Shown here piece by piece: positions 47,122 to 59,639 of a stretch of 64,000 nucleotides of DNA. Made by a program: the position numbers and the translations under genes. The stretch lies in NCBI GenBank assembly GCA_031213475.1, contig JARUPZ010000014.1:6297674-6361673 (forward strand). The letters run 5' to 3'. The DNA is from Nereocystis luetkeana. Lineage: Eukaryota > Sar > Phaeophyceae > Laminariales > Laminariaceae. Positions within the stretch are counted from its first letter, which is position 1, and each line of letters opens with the position of its first letter. The notes under the pieces were generated by a model that ran no database searches, was not told the DNA's origin, and saw only the letters and a list, made by a program, of their open reading frames with translations.

Positions 47122-49500
47122 ACGTGATGGCCGACAGCGCAGCTCCGTAGGAAGTTACAGCAGCTGCTACGGCAGTCCTGCTGAAACTGTACACCTCTGC
47201 AGCCACGTAGTGCAGCTGCCCCTGTAAGATGGCGTACACCATAAGTACTGGTGGTCGTCATAAGTGCTCCTAGCTGTAGGTGGCATGGGATATGTCTCTC
47301 CTAAACCCCACGGCATATTCTTTGTTTCTTATGGATGGCAGTTCTCAACTCAGCCTGGGTGGAATGTGCTATCGAGGCGTTCCATCTATGTCGCAGACAC
47401 AGCCACCCGCACAGGCCACCACAATGGCGACGCCGGTCGGATAGGTGACCCTCCCGATGGGTCGGGGGTCGGCGAGGACTTTCCGGAAAGAACCAGGCGA
47501 ATACATACAATCTATCGAGAGACTATGGCTCAAACACTGACAGGGCAGGGATTTCCGGATATTCCTTCGTAAATATCAAAGTTAAGGCTTCGCGCGGTCG
47601 CCACGGCGCTGATAGGGCGTATCCTCCGACCCCAGGTGGTTCAGGCGTGGAAGGGGAACGCCCCGGCCAAAAAAACAGGCGGAAAGACGGTCAGAGGTGG
47701 GAGAGATCCGTCGACTAAGGCTTGATCGGACAAGGCTGAGGATCATCATATGTATATTTATATTGATGGCGAAGTAATCGTTGTAGTCACAGCAGTAGTC
47801 GATGAAGCCAATGGAGTATATGCAGCTGGGAGATTGACCTTCATCGCTGTTGATGACGTGTAGTCTGCGACGTTGAATCGGCCGTGTTGTTGGCCGTCGC
47901 TGAAGTACCGTCTAGTGGCATGTTTGCTCCCCAGCTGTTGAAGGATGTATAATACGTATTATTTTCTCTTCGTCCGGTGAAAGTTACGGACACTACGAGC
48001 AAGGGAAAAATAAGTCATCATCGAGTTCACGCGGGCAAAGTAATTTTGAACCCGGTAACCCGGCTTCGTGCATTGTTTAGCAAATCACTACCGTTACTCG
48101 TACTTCTTGCATAGACGCACTTTCGCCATGAGCAAAGACAGGTGAGGCAGACGCATTGTTAAAGTATCTATTCCGAGTCTAAATTCGTGCCTACCGCTTG
48201 AAACGTGACAGCCGTTGGTGAAACACGATGCCCCGTATAGCGTGAAGTCCCCATATAGGCAGGAACTGGATTCCCCGATACTACCCTGTTTAGCCGATTT
48301 GTCTACGACCTGGCTGCGTGTAGGTGTTGAATAATGCACTTGAAGAAGTTGATCTGCCGTACTTCGCGCTCGATGGCGTGAAAACTAGAGTACAACTAAA
48401 TTTGCCTGTGATGACGCGGAAACAGTCTTGTAACGTTCGTCGTGCGTAACAGCGTGGGAGTAGAGTAGAACCTAGCGTCGTGTGTGATGAGCAGAAGTAG
48501 TTGTGTGACGTGTTCCGCCCTTACAGCTTCAAAGCTGTATTGAAAACAAAGCTTTGTGTGTGATGCGTACTTTGCGCTTACAGCATGAGAACAATGTTGT
48601 ACGCACGAGTACTAGTTCCGCGGGTACATGCGTGAAATCAAACTCCTTACTCATACGTGCTACGCGCATGAATCAGCGCCAGCATCCCCTTTGCCTGCTT
48701 CGCGCATGGAAGCGTGAAAGCAGTCCTCCTCGTAGTAAGAATGACCCCAAGCCTCTCAAACAAATGGGTGAAATTCGATGTCTATACCGTCGGGTCGATG
48801 CTGATCCTCTGGTTGTTGGATAAAACCCCCTAATGCTCCGCACTTGAAAACCTGATGAGCTTTCTTCGGAAATCCTGAACAACTTGACGAACAGATGGAG
48901 ACGTCATTCGGTGATGCCAGTCGATGTGTACATCAATGCGAGGCTAATTACCTGAAATCCTGATGCACGTGTCGAGGCTCCTTCTCTTCGAAGAGAAATG
49001 GCAGAGGTGGCACCGAAGTGTCTGTCAAGATGACCTGTGAAAAAGAAAGAAGGAAACAGATAGTTGGGAATTGGCGCCTACCTGGTATGTGCTTATTGCC
49101 GAAATAATGTTGGCATCAGATATGAAGAGAAGAGCAGAGGAGTGGAGTTATCAAGGCGGGGCTGACCTTCGCCTGATCATCCGGTACAATGCGCATGCTA
49201 CAACTAGATGCTTTCTACCGTAGTCCTCACTCTTCCCTGTATTGCTCTCTATTTGGTACAATGATCTATGGATAGTAACGTTCTAACAACGATCTCAGCA
49301 TCGTTATTTTTGGTGATACATTGGGTATACTATCTACCGTGCTTCGGATAAGACAGACGTGTAATCTGTACGCCACGCATGTTGCATTTTCCCAAATATC
49401 TAACGAACTAAGGTAGTCGTGTACAAGTATCACTGCGTACTGACTACACATCACAATAGATACGTATGGATCTCAACATCCATATTCTAACAGGCGTCAC
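47122..49500. other. Region without supported genes
   Basis: No exon, RNA gene or clear repeat was recognised; one TACCTGGTA lies at 49079. Confidence 0.4.
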
Positions 49501-49504
49501 CTGT

Positions 49505-49805
49505 GAGCTACCCATGGGGCCACCCTATCCTTTACCCTAACTGATGGACAGCATACATGAACCTGTGTTGTATACTATATTTGCCCCCTATGAGAGTTCT
49601 CGCGGGCGTGCCATGCGTGATGGACCGTCCCATCGGTCGTCTCATGGGACGAATGGGCCGATCTATAGAACGCCCAATAGGAATTATTTGTTTTATCAGT
49701 CATCCCATGTATCTCCTATGAGTTGACGCACGGGCTGTCCCACAGGAAGGACACCCCCATGGGACTACTAATGGGACGTCTCATAAGCGATCTCATGGGA
49801 GGTAT
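49505..49805 (+). repeat. Cluster of palindromic CCCATGGGAC motifs
   Basis: Near 49511, 49627, 49639, 49698, 49738, 49753, 49772, 49780 and 49793, variants of TCCCATGGGAC or CTCATGGGAC recur at irregular spacing in both orientations. They do not form a simple tandem array. Confidence 0.65.
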
Positions 49806-51710
49806 CACAGGTCTGAAGGGAAGGAAGTGTCAAGAGACCGCCAGACTCAGCGTACTCGTGCTCTGGCTGAGTTCTTTGAGTGTGTATGTTTGACTGCGTT
49901 GTGGCGGACAGGGGGTGTCTTGTTTAGCTTATCTGTTCATGGCCAAGTTAAACGACTACCTGGTATAAAATATGTTCATCGCCTCGTTCGATTGAAATGT
50001 AACACACCACAAACCACAACTAGGAGGTACATATACTCATAATCACGTCTTGATTACGACATTTGAATTTATCAATTTAAACCACGTGATATGATACAAT
50101 GCAGTTGATTGTTGAATATATTTCACCGATGATTTGATGATTAGGAAGCTTGATCATGGTTGTTTGATTGTTTTTGAATACAAATGGGGCGTTTCGTGAT
50201 GACACCGTTCTAAGATATGTTCCTGCGGTGCAACCGAAAGGGTTCTAACCGCTTTCTCCACACGTCTAGACGCACGTGCACGAGTGCTCCGTCTTTCCGC
50301 AGGTACTGCTCTAAATAGACCTGACCTCTCCGTAGGTAGTGGGGAAGTACCCACGTATCTCTGCACATCTCCGTGTGGCCACGCTAGCCCGCAAGTCTCG
50401 TGCTGTTCAAAGGTCAGTTGCCGCATCTGAATCCGTCTTTTCGGCAGGCGGACTGGTCGTCACTAAGGATTGTAATAGTCTGAGTAGGGAAGGGGGGGAG
50501 GGGTATTTTTGTGCGTGCAAGCATAAAGTGTGACAAGGTTGTGGTCTGCATAATATAAACCAAGGATAGTTAGTGATACCTCTCTCCTCGTTAGGGACTG
50601 CAGCATAGTAGTACCATCGTCTCGTACTATGTACACCTCATCATAAGCGGGTGCTTGGGGTTCACCACTGCCCTCGACCTATGACCGACACTGTACATCT
50701 TCTATCTAGCTCAATTGACAAAAACAGGGACCTTGTGGTGATCAGGTGCTTCTGTTCCTGGGCTTGCTGCTCCCGCCCTAGCCAGGTGTCGACTTTCAAA
50801 CTGACGGCATCGTGTGTATTAGAGATGACTCGGATGTGCCAGGGGGCTCTCTACACGTATCTGTGTGAAGCATGAGGGCTCTCGCCACGGAACCGGTCTT
50901 TTTCCGGTTTTCGACGTACTGAGGCCTGTACCACTCGGTCAGTTTCTTCTTCGTCGCCCCCGAACAAGGTTTCCCCTTAGCGCCTTCCAATACTGCGCAT
51001 TACCTTGGGGAACTGCCGCAACCCCCCCACCCCCCCCAGCTGAGTGGCCAGGGAGGGGCAATCACACGATACTCCAGACGTTGCACTACACCAGACGACC
51101 CTCTTACATCAACTCTGGTTCCTCGGTCCATTACTTCTTGCAAACGGTCAAAAGTTGCTTTCGTGTTTTGGTCTTTTGTGGGGGGATGTACGCGATATCA
51201 TTCATGGCCGTACTCGAATGACCCTGGACCCTTGCATCCATACAATGCCGGGACGGAGCACGTCGGGTGTTCACCGACCAGGCAGATATTGCTTGTACCA
51301 AGCGCGAAGAGCCGTGATGTGTCCGACGAGTTGCCTGAAGGGTGGCCTGCCTCTTTGTAAGAACCTTGTGTGGGACGAACCCGCGTATGGGTTAGAGCTC
51401 GCATGAGGTAATTCAATTTCCGGTGTGACCACTTCTAGAGACAGCAATGGGAGTACTCTCTAACTGCGTAATTCATTAAACCCTGGTCGTGTCGTTGCCA
51501 ACCGACACCAATTCAACCTCTTCGTATTGTATAGGGGGGGGGTGGTTCTATTGGGGACTGGAGGGGCTAGGTACTGCGCGTCGACCTTTTGTCGATGTTC
51601 CATACTGTCGCCAAAATCATCGTTCTAATCCGTGCCTCACTCTAGTATTTTGCCGGCGTGCTTCACTTTTATGCGAGGACCCTTGAGGCTTAGCTCTTCG
51701 CCTCGACCTA
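49806..51710. other. Region without supported genes
   Basis: Short C- and G-rich runs at 51021-51037 and 51533-51542, and one TACCTGGTA at 49957. No supported coding sequence. Confidence 0.4.
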
Positions 51711-53065
51711 GCAAGGAGCGATTACCCAGTCGGGTAATGTTCGGGACGATAACTGGTGGGGAGAACCCGAGACCAGGCGGACAGTGTAAAGACTTGACAT
51801 AGATGCATAGTCGAAGACCTTAGGGAGTTCCGAGCCACCGAAGGGTCAACGGAAGTTGCCCCCTTGGTGTTTGAAGTTGAGACCGTGTTTTGGTCCACTG
51901 CAGCCAAAAAGGCGGGGAAGCGGTACCGGGGGATCCTTGAAGCAGCCGAACGGTTCATGATGAGGTGGCACGAGGCTGAGGCTGAGATGAGTAGGCAGCG
52001 CCGCGCATCCGCCGTGGATGGTGCCCAAGGGAACGGGGGGGAGGGGGCAACAGGAGGAATGGCAGAAAGCCCGACCAAGGGAATGCGGAGAGGGGGGGGA
52101 ACAGGAGGGGTAGAAGGGAAACGGCGGTAGACGAAAGTAGGAAGGAGATGGCAGACAGGGTAGCAAGGCACCAAGTCGACTAGGAAGTAGAACATGACCA
52201 TACTACTAGTGCTACCAACTGGTGCAGCTGGTTCGAACGTGGTCTTCCCTTGTCTTCTCTTCTTTTTCTTTTTTTTTTTCTTTCTTGCGCTGACTCTCCA
52301 TGATTTTCATTTTTTTTTTTTTCTCTTCCTTTTCTGATTGATAAGCCGTACTGAAGGAGCCGTGTGGCGTGGTTGGATGACGAACCTGCTCTGCTTGTTT
52401 CGTATTGTCTGACGCCAAGGAGTTGAGCATGGTTGACGAACGCAGGGCGGAGACGGCAGTCTGGGTAGCAAGGTACCAGGCGGATTAGCAGGGAGAACCT
52501 GGCTATACTACTCGTACCACAAGCTGCTGCCGCCACCTGGAAGGTGCTTTGGGCTTTGGTCTGCCTGTTATTTCCCCTTTGTTATTTTTCCTTGTTACTT
52601 TTTTCCTTGGTTGTTTGTCTTACTCTACTCTGTTTACAAGCAGTGGTGTTTTTTCTTATTTTTTTTCTTATTTGTTTCCCAGCTCGTTTTTTTTCAAGTG
52701 TTGGCCACCTCGTCTGCGGAGGGGGAGCACGACAGATTGTTTCTCGTAGATTTGGCTTTTTTTTTGTTTTTTTCTTTTTCGATTTGTCTACCTTGTTTTT
52801 GTTTTCTCTTTGATTGTTTCTTTTCGTTTTTCTATTTCATAGATTGCGTACGTCGTGCCTGTCGTATCTAGTATGATGACATGGCTTTGCATTGCCCACT
52901 GCAGTACATACTGCACACGTGGCAACGTAGTATCTCTGTGGCGTAGATTTGTGACCACAGAACTTGTATCTCTTCTAGGATTGAAGAATCGGCACGGACA
53001 CTGGTTGTGCTGGATGTCGACGGGTAGAAAGAACGGTTTAATGTGAAGAACACACACACCTATTG
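51711..53065 (+). pseudogene. LINE 3' part, decayed, copy 2
   Basis: It starts abruptly at GCAAGGAGCGATTACCCAGT, well inside the coding part of copy 1, as expected of 5' truncation during target-primed reverse transcription. Translation gives KERLPSRVMFG, TGGENPRPGG, then after a frameshift DLREFRATEGSTEVAPLVFE and RYRGILEAAERFMMRWHEAE, the C-terminus of a LINE ORF2-type protein; stops and frameshifts break it. The 3' part (52130-53065) is T-rich on this strand and matches 1865-2690 in the opposite orientation. Confidence 0.68.
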
Positions 53066-53111
53066 TCGACGTTTCATACTTCCGCTAGAGACAACCAACT
53101 TCAGCCGCACC

Positions 53112-53208
53112 TTAGCCCCTTTAGAACCGCAGTCCCGTTTTGGGGACAAACTACCCCAATTTCAAGTAGTTTGTCCCCAAAACGGGACTGCGGTTCTTAA
53201 GGGGTTAG
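53112..53208. mobile_element. 89-bp hairpin MITE, copy 2, flanked by TTAG
   Basis: It begins CCCCTTTAGAACCGCAGTCC and ends with the complement (GGACTGCGGTTCTTAAGGGG). Arms of about 39 bases pair nearly perfectly around CCCAATTTCAA. The flanks are TTAG on both sides, where copy 1 has TTAA. Confidence 0.75.
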
Positions 53209-53352
53209 GCTAGCACCTTGTCGTCGTGGTGCGCTTTATACGAAAGCCTTTTGGCTTGATCCTCTGCATCGACCTTTTCGATGTTTCTCGATTTCACCCG
53301 GGTAGCCGGCCTCTGGCTAGCACACTGAGTCACCATATCCACCCACCCCACT

Positions 53353-54200
53353 CGATCACTCCCAGCATCGTACCGTCTCGAGTTTCCGATACTCCACGTA
53401 TGACTATATCATACCCTCTTACTTCTGCTCCCCCGCCGATGGGCCTGGCACAGGTCAGGCAAGCGATAAATTGAGGCATGTACATTATTGGCCTTTTTGG
53501 CGACATGCCGTGGAATGCCGTGGTACCACCTGCGGCAAAACCTGCGGCGTCGTTCTCCACGGCATACCACCGAACCTTCCACGGACCTCCACGGCATACC
53601 ATGGAACCCCAACCCTTTCGTAACCTAACCTACGTGCCGTGGACATTGGCGTGCCGTGGGGGTTGAAAAAAGGATTCAATTGTTGAGAGCGCCTTGCAGC
53701 GTGGGTAGGCACAATTCGATGCGAGTCGACGAGGGAAGAAAAGGCTGAAATCTTCTCGCGATAAAAATGAAGGCACGTACCGTAGCGGGAAGGGGAGAGA
53801 AGAGCCTGCTATGTGACCCCGGATCTGAGTTACGAGTTGGAAGGAGAGAGAAGAAGATGTGCGAAGATAATGAATGGGATGAAAAAAAACAAAAAAAACA
53901 AAAAAAACAAAAAAAAAATAACAAAAAAAAAACAAATGGGTCGCCGTGGGGATGCTATGGTATGCCACAGGTGACTTCATGGCCATGCCACGATAAAGTC
54001 AAATGGTGTAGAACCCTGGATATTTTGGACGATGTAGCTTGACAGCTGTTGACAGCCTACTGAGTACCAATGCCAATTCCACTTTACGTGGTACCGTTCA
54101 ATTCCTCCATATTCTATGTATGACGATACTATACCATTGCTACTTTCCCCCCAGCCGGTTGGCGTACGCAGCACAGGTCAACCACGCGATACCATGGACG
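53353..54200 (+). repeat. Diverged direct repeats with CCACGGCATACCATGG palindromes
   Basis: GTATGACTATATCATACC to CACAGGTCAGGCAAGCGAT (53399-53466) matches GTATGACGATACTATACC to CACAGGTCAACCACGCGAT (about 54117-54190). Between them, at 53500-53660 and 53940-53995, lie many copies of CCACGGCATACCA, ATGCCGTGG and GGTATGCCA in both orientations. Confidence 0.6.
53714..53936 (+). mobile_element. SINE-like retroposon, copy 1
   Basis: It begins ATTCGATGCGAGTCGACGAG, has a body of about 168 bases ending GAATGGGATG, and then an A-rich tail of about 55 bases. The same body with an A tail is at 60860. The shared body and 3' A tail are signs of LINE-driven retroposition. No tRNA boxes were seen in the body, and no clear target duplication. 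Confidence 0.72.
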
Positions 54201-54359
54201 ATTGACGCTGAAAACAAGGATAATATTTCACTCCTAGTGCAAGCATATATTATTAATGCCGACAGAGTCTATAACGAAATACACTCCGTCAACTTCTATT
54301 GTTTGCTTGTCACGGGAAGATAGCGATCCTCGGTGAAATGGTGATATCATCACGTCATC

Positions 54360-54900
54360 TCGCTAGCGCACGTCGCAGCTGACGCCCGAAGACGTCATGT
54401 CTGGGGATATCGTCTTCATGGCCACACCTTGAAACTGGTTGATAGAAGGTTGTACTCTTTGTGCATCAACTATTACGGGGGACCATAGTTTATGGAACCT
54501 ATTGTGTCCATAAAAACCTTTACATTTAACCATTTTTACTAACAATATTGGGTCCTATTCACTATGGTCCCCCGTAATAGTGCTGTTTCTTGGAGGGCGC
54601 CAGCGATATGTGACGACGTCCTGTCGTCGCACCACATCGCAAGCGCACCTCTTAGCTGACGCGCGGGGACATCCTGTCTACTCGTCTCGGCTCTCTGACA
54701 TACTCAATTTCCGTTTGATAAACCCAATACTACAAAGTAGGTATCAACTAATATCGTCTCTTCGAGGGCGCGAGCAATCAGTCCCGACAACATGTCATCG
54801 TGTCATCTGCGCAGTACACTTCTACGCTGACATGTCGTTGCATAAAGTCGCTCGACTCTCTATTAATAGCAAAATCTCTCGTTTCGTCTTAAAAGACCAC
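54360..54900 (+). repeat. Loosely repeated GACGTC/CTGACG units, split by a MITE
   Basis: Phrases such as GCAGCTGACGCCCGAAGACG, CTTAGCTGACGCGCGGGGAC and TCTACGCTGACATGTCG recur at 130-180-base spacing, together with CTCGGCTCTCTGACATA or CTCGACTCTCTATTAATA. Strongly diverged. Confidence 0.4.
54471..54579. mobile_element. 109-bp MITE family, copy 4 (intact)
   Basis: It has the same length as the copy at 37912. Ends are TATTACGGGGGACCATAGT and ACTATGGTCCCCCGTAATA; the inner part has diverged and includes TTAACCATTTTTACTAACAA, the reverse complement of the matching part of copy 3, so the element is inverted relative to it. Confidence 0.82.
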
Positions 54901-56949
54901 TCATAGCACTTCTTGGGTGGTCTGTAAGTTGCTAGCAGTACTCTACAGACGCGACGGCTTCTGTCCAGCATTGTTCTACAAGACAAATATCACAGCCCTC
55001 ATTCGAGGGTCTGTCGATTGCTTACAGCACTGTACCAATGTACCTTCCTCTGTAAACTCGTACCAATAACCAGCAGCTCAATCTGAGTTCCGTATAAAAA
55101 CACTACATGCCTCGCAACTGAACAGCTTGAGTGTGACGTTTAGACAGGTATGCTGAAGCATCAACTCTGATATTAATAGAACGTGTAACTGGCTTATCCT
55201 GGAGTACCACGCGCTAGGGCGTCGGGTCTCTTGTAGTAGTGTGTTCCTTGTTCAGGCTGAAAGATATCGACAATCTAGGATGCACACCAATCCTCGTAGT
55301 ATTATCGCAAGCACAAGAAGGCTGACAACATTCCGGGGGCACGTGCTGAGGGCAATATTGCGACGCCTTGCGACAGCATCGCATATTAGTGGTGTTGCAC
55401 CTTACGTCCGCGGTATACGGTACGCTATATGCACTTGAGAGAGCGTGCGGGGGCAGGAATGCTTGCATGAATGAATCAGGAAACGATCCCACTCACGCAG
55501 CTGGATCCTGAATTCGCGAAATATTCGGCTGAAACCCATCAGTAGTAATGATTATTAATGATACCATGGTCAACTGTGTTGATTCTTACTGGTATTAACT
55601 ACCTGGTATTAAGACATATGCCAATGGACACGCGAAGTCCAAAAGTTTTTTTTCAAATATATGGCTTTAAAAAAACAGCCGAAAAAATTCTCGTACCGCC
55701 GCTGTGGGAAAAAAAGAGGAAAATGCTTGATTTTTTCTTTTTTGTTTCCCAACGGCTGCAGGCGGCGCAATTTGTGTTTTTCTGGTCGCAAATTGTCAAC
55801 ACGGTGATCGAAACCAGCTCCTGCGACGATCGACCCTCGATCTCGACATAGACTCAGCCCACGGCCAACCCACTCGGTATCTGACAAGCCCAAGGAGTAT
55901 AGATGACGGCCTCGAAGATATCAGGCGGATCCATGGTCTAGGGGGCGAGAGCTTACCGGCGGCGTCGTACGGTATCCTCCCAAACCTGAAAAAAAGTCTA
56001 TTTTTTGCCTTTCGAGACGGATGGAGAAGTTTTGTCTTCTGTTTTGTGCAAAACAGCGGCCAAATGTTTTTTTATCACACTCCTGGTCAGCTCCCGCCAC
56101 ATGATACCGGCCATGGTGTGAAGACGGTGACCCTAGGGTGGGTCGGAGCCCCTAACGAGCGCACTCCGTTCAGAATTCGTGACGCAATCGTTGGTTTTGT
56201 TGATCGATGTCTGTCGAGGACTCGGAATCTCGCCGCTTCGAACCAAAGATCGCCCTGAGTTTTTCTCAAACCGATGTTGGCCACATCGGCCCCAGATTTG
56301 CTTTTTTCGGGCTTTTCCAAAAGTTAGGAACTTTTTTTTTTTTTTAGGTGGCCCATAGGAAGCGTGTTCTGAAACAATTTGGCGGGTATCTTTGAAATTC
56401 GAACTTTTTATTGGAACTTCGCTGTACCATTGGCATAGGTCTAATACCAGGTAATAACAATGCAATCAACCCAATTTCGACATTTTTCCCCCCCAATTTT
56501 TCACACTAAAATCTAATCAACTCGACCCAATAAAAGAGTTGATGTGCACCCCTACTCCCTCCAGCCTTCACCACACACAGGCGGCACGTATCGTAGAGCT
56601 CGCCACTTTTTTGTTATTTGATACTGGTACAGCAGTGGTTCCGACCACTGAATCTAACGAGATGTTGTCCGAGTCTGGTCGGCTGAAGGATACGGTTAGG
56701 TTTATCGTACGTATTTCTATTGGTACCTTTTTATGTTTCGCATCGTTTTCCCTGTTACAGCAGTAGTTCCTTTTGGCTACTCTCACCCCACGTAGTCTTG
56801 CCCTGTTTACACGTAGTGGTACGTTTTTTTTAGCAGTTTCTATTGGCTTATCTTGGTCTGTAGCCTGCAACACGCCCCGCGGGCGGGCACGCCAGTTTTT
56901 TTTTTTTTTTTTATTATTATCTCTTTTGATTTTTGTTTCTTGTTTTTTT
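54901..56949. other. Region without supported genes
   Basis: T- and A-runs and two TACCWGGTA palindromes (55600, 56445). No supported exon. Confidence 0.4.
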
Positions 56950-57840
56950 TCGTGAAGGCCAGTTCTCATGCAGTCCGAAACGTGGATTGAAAACGCCGGC
57001 GTGCGATCGGAGACACAACATGGTTTTCTTGTGCAGTTGAAGAATCGCCTTTTCCGAGATTTTTCTAACAGTTGTTGCAACTGGACCAGAGAGTCGACAA
57101 AATTGGAATTTTCGACATAACACCCCAGTCGGATTGATGCTTCGGAAGTGTTTTGAAAGTACCGCTGTATACTCGTACGAGTATGAAACACCCACACAAC
57201 GACACAGCATACCGATAAGACATGACCCTACACCACAATATCGGCGGCGCTGGCTTAGCTGCTGTCGCTTCCGCTGCTGCTCGCCGCGAGTCAGCGTGAT
57301 CCATCCTTATCTACGCCCGTCAGCAGCACGGGACAGCACCCAATGGCCGCAGTGCGCGTTGTCGATGACCTTTCGCCAACTGCTGCGCTGGCGGTGTCTT
57401 TCTTTGGCGTCTCTCGAAGAAGTCCAGCTCCGCGATGGCCTCCAGGACGAGTTGGAGGAGAACCCCCCGCGTGTGAAGCTCACACCACGCTGCTCCAGAA
57501 CGAAACGAGACATCAGCATGTACGTGTGGTTGGGCGCAGCTGCTGGAAGATGAAGACCTCTCTGACCCAACGAGCATGACGGTGGAGCTGTTTCGAAGCG
57601 ACTTCCGCCTGCCCTACCCTCTTTTCTTCGAGCAAGTGAATACGTTGAAAGTCGCTCGCTCACATCAAACGTCTCCAGAAAGAAGCACAAGAACTGCTGT
57701 ATATTCGATCCGACGCACGATAAGAAGGGTGCGTAGCTATTCACAATTCAACCGGAAAAATAAACGATCGGAAACAGGCTTTTTGAATCTTAGATTCCGA
57801 CTGCATGAAAGATGGCCTAACTCTCTCTCTTCCAAAAAAT
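56950..57840 (+). mobile_element. PIF/Harbinger-like non-autonomous element
   Basis: Imperfect terminal inverted repeats of about 50 bases: the left end carries GGCCAGTTCTCATGCAGTCC and the right end the matching GACTGCATGAAAGATGGCC. Inside, the plus strand reads RWRCLSLASLEEVQLRDGLQ, KLTPRCSRTKRDISMYVW, then, in another frame, MTVELFRSDFRLPYPLFFEQ. The last part resembles the F-R-x-x-F-R-x-P...F segment that precedes the DDE nuclease of PIF/Harbinger transposases; the nuclease itself is missing. Decayed. Confidence 0.5.
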
Positions 57841-58259
57841 AGATAGGTAGTTCAAAAGGCAACAACTTTCACCCTCGGGCGATCAAAGGCCCGTCGAATA
57901 TAGAGCACTCGTACATCGAAGTGGAGATATTTTTGAGGTGTTTGTTGTAGCTCCAAAGAAAAGGACATTTGTTATGGCTCAAGAATTCTGGAATTATTTT
58001 TGCACACATAGACCTCTACCCTTATGGTGCAAATTCAGTAAAATCCAAAATATGATACGAACGACCACTCACTCCGTCAGAAGCCCCGTTATTATCCCCC
58101 TTTCTACTTTTTATGGAAACCCTCCTACGTTTCATGAATCAGGCTAGTCCGAACTCTGATGGGCCCGCTCCAATCTCTGCGAGGCTATCTAACACATACG
58201 CCACATGGCCAGCCCGACCTCTCAACTCGTATTTTCCTTGCTATCACGGTTCTTCTACG
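57841..58259. other. Region without supported genes
   Basis: No coding or repeat signal beyond the ends of the flanking elements. Confidence 0.4.
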
Positions 58260-59420
58260 TTTATCCGAGTGCAACGGAAACGGAGTTTGCCCCTTCTCCT
58301 CTCCCCCTCACGTACGCCATAAACACCCGAGACTTCCACCTTCCTTCGCGCAGAAGTTGCAACTCCCTAATTCCTTGGGACGCAAGTTGAGTGCCCCCCC
58401 CTATCCTTACTGAATGCAGCGCGAACTGCATGCGGTGTCTACCGTTGCTACCTACCATGCATATCAGCGCCGCGACCGTTTGTGTCCTAGTATGCACTTT
58501 TCAGCCGACCGGGGTGCTCCTGACGGTCAACGGCGCTTCCGCTGGTAGCAGGGCGGGTACACCAGGCGGTTCGAGCTGAGTTTTGAACGCACCCATCGGC
58601 TCCCCTCCCGACTCCTTCTCCTTCACGAGACGCGTTCGTGTGATGATGTATGCTGCCCTTTTTTGGTCACACTTCGAGGCCTAAAACTTCGCCTGCACTC
58701 CTGTAACGATCGCTCGGTTGTCAAACGCCACCTGAACTCCTTCGTGAAAGAAAGAAGTGCATTTTCGCGTCAGACAAAACTCGGGATGAACCTGCCGGTT
58801 TGCGTACGCCCTCAACTCTGGCGCTCGGCACAGAAGGCATGGCGAGTCCTAACCACATCACGTAACCCCCGTCTTCCATGCTCACAACTGCCTGTCGCCC
58901 TTCCGCTGGCTTTACCCACCTCAGGGGCAATCTAGCTCATTTTTTCTTGTGAGACATCCCCTTTCCCGCTACAAATATCATGCAGTTCGACAAAGCAAGC
59001 TCCCAGCCTGCGAACATCTTGTGGAAAAAGTGAACGGCCGCCAAGTACCCTCTCACGGTCGATTGCTGGCTATCATGCACGAAACAGCGAGACGTAATGA
59101 ATTCGAGCAGTTGAGTCAGTTCTGCATTGGGACAGTCAATAGTGTGCAAGCGCGGCCATTCACCATGCGTTTTTCTCGTTTTCACCCAGGCGTTCCACTT
59201 CGCTAAATAGTTTTTTCTGAGTACTCTTCGCGACTGAACCAAGTACGAGGGTTTCGACCAACCTCACCAATCTCTTCCTCCTCTCCTCCGTTGTGGTCCC
59301 CTGTTCCTGTGAGGCGCGTGCGCGCACGGTATGCATGCCAGGAGTTGAGCGAGACATGCGGGGTTCTACACTATTGATTTTTGCGTGCCATGGCCATGGT
59401 ATCACCCATAGCATACCATG
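58260..59420 (-). pseudogene. Tyrosine recombinase part of the DIRS-like element
   Basis: The N-terminal helical part reads VETLVLGSVAKSTQKKLFSE, LAKWNAWVKTRKTHGEWPRL, LLEFITSRCF and STVRGYLAAVHFFHKMFAGW. The catalytic C-terminal part reads LHSVRIGGGTQLASQGIREL, REGRWKSRVFMAYVRGRG. The H-x-x-R box (HSVR) and the Tyr nucleophile (AYVR) are present. The middle (58500-58930) is frameshifted but recognisable (GLAMPS..., KCTSFF-like pieces). Confidence 0.75.
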
Positions 59421-59639
59421 GCATCCACACGGCATCCCTTGGCGTGGCATGGCATCGTATAAGGCACGCGAGTCGACCGAACTTTTCTCCGTCGTTCGTC
59501 ACGAGGTTTCGCAGAATGTCATCGTGTTTTATGTGGATGCTCTCTGTTTGGAGCACAACATCGATAAAACCCGAACCCCGCTGACCAATTGGTTGTTCGT
59601 ACCACTCGATGAAGTGGGTTAACTCCCTGACCTTGTCTG

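Noticed and set aside
56568-57197. 209-codon minus-strand open frame
   Set aside because: It spans low-complexity A/T runs and the end of the Harbinger-like element; lysine runs come from poly-T on the other strand.
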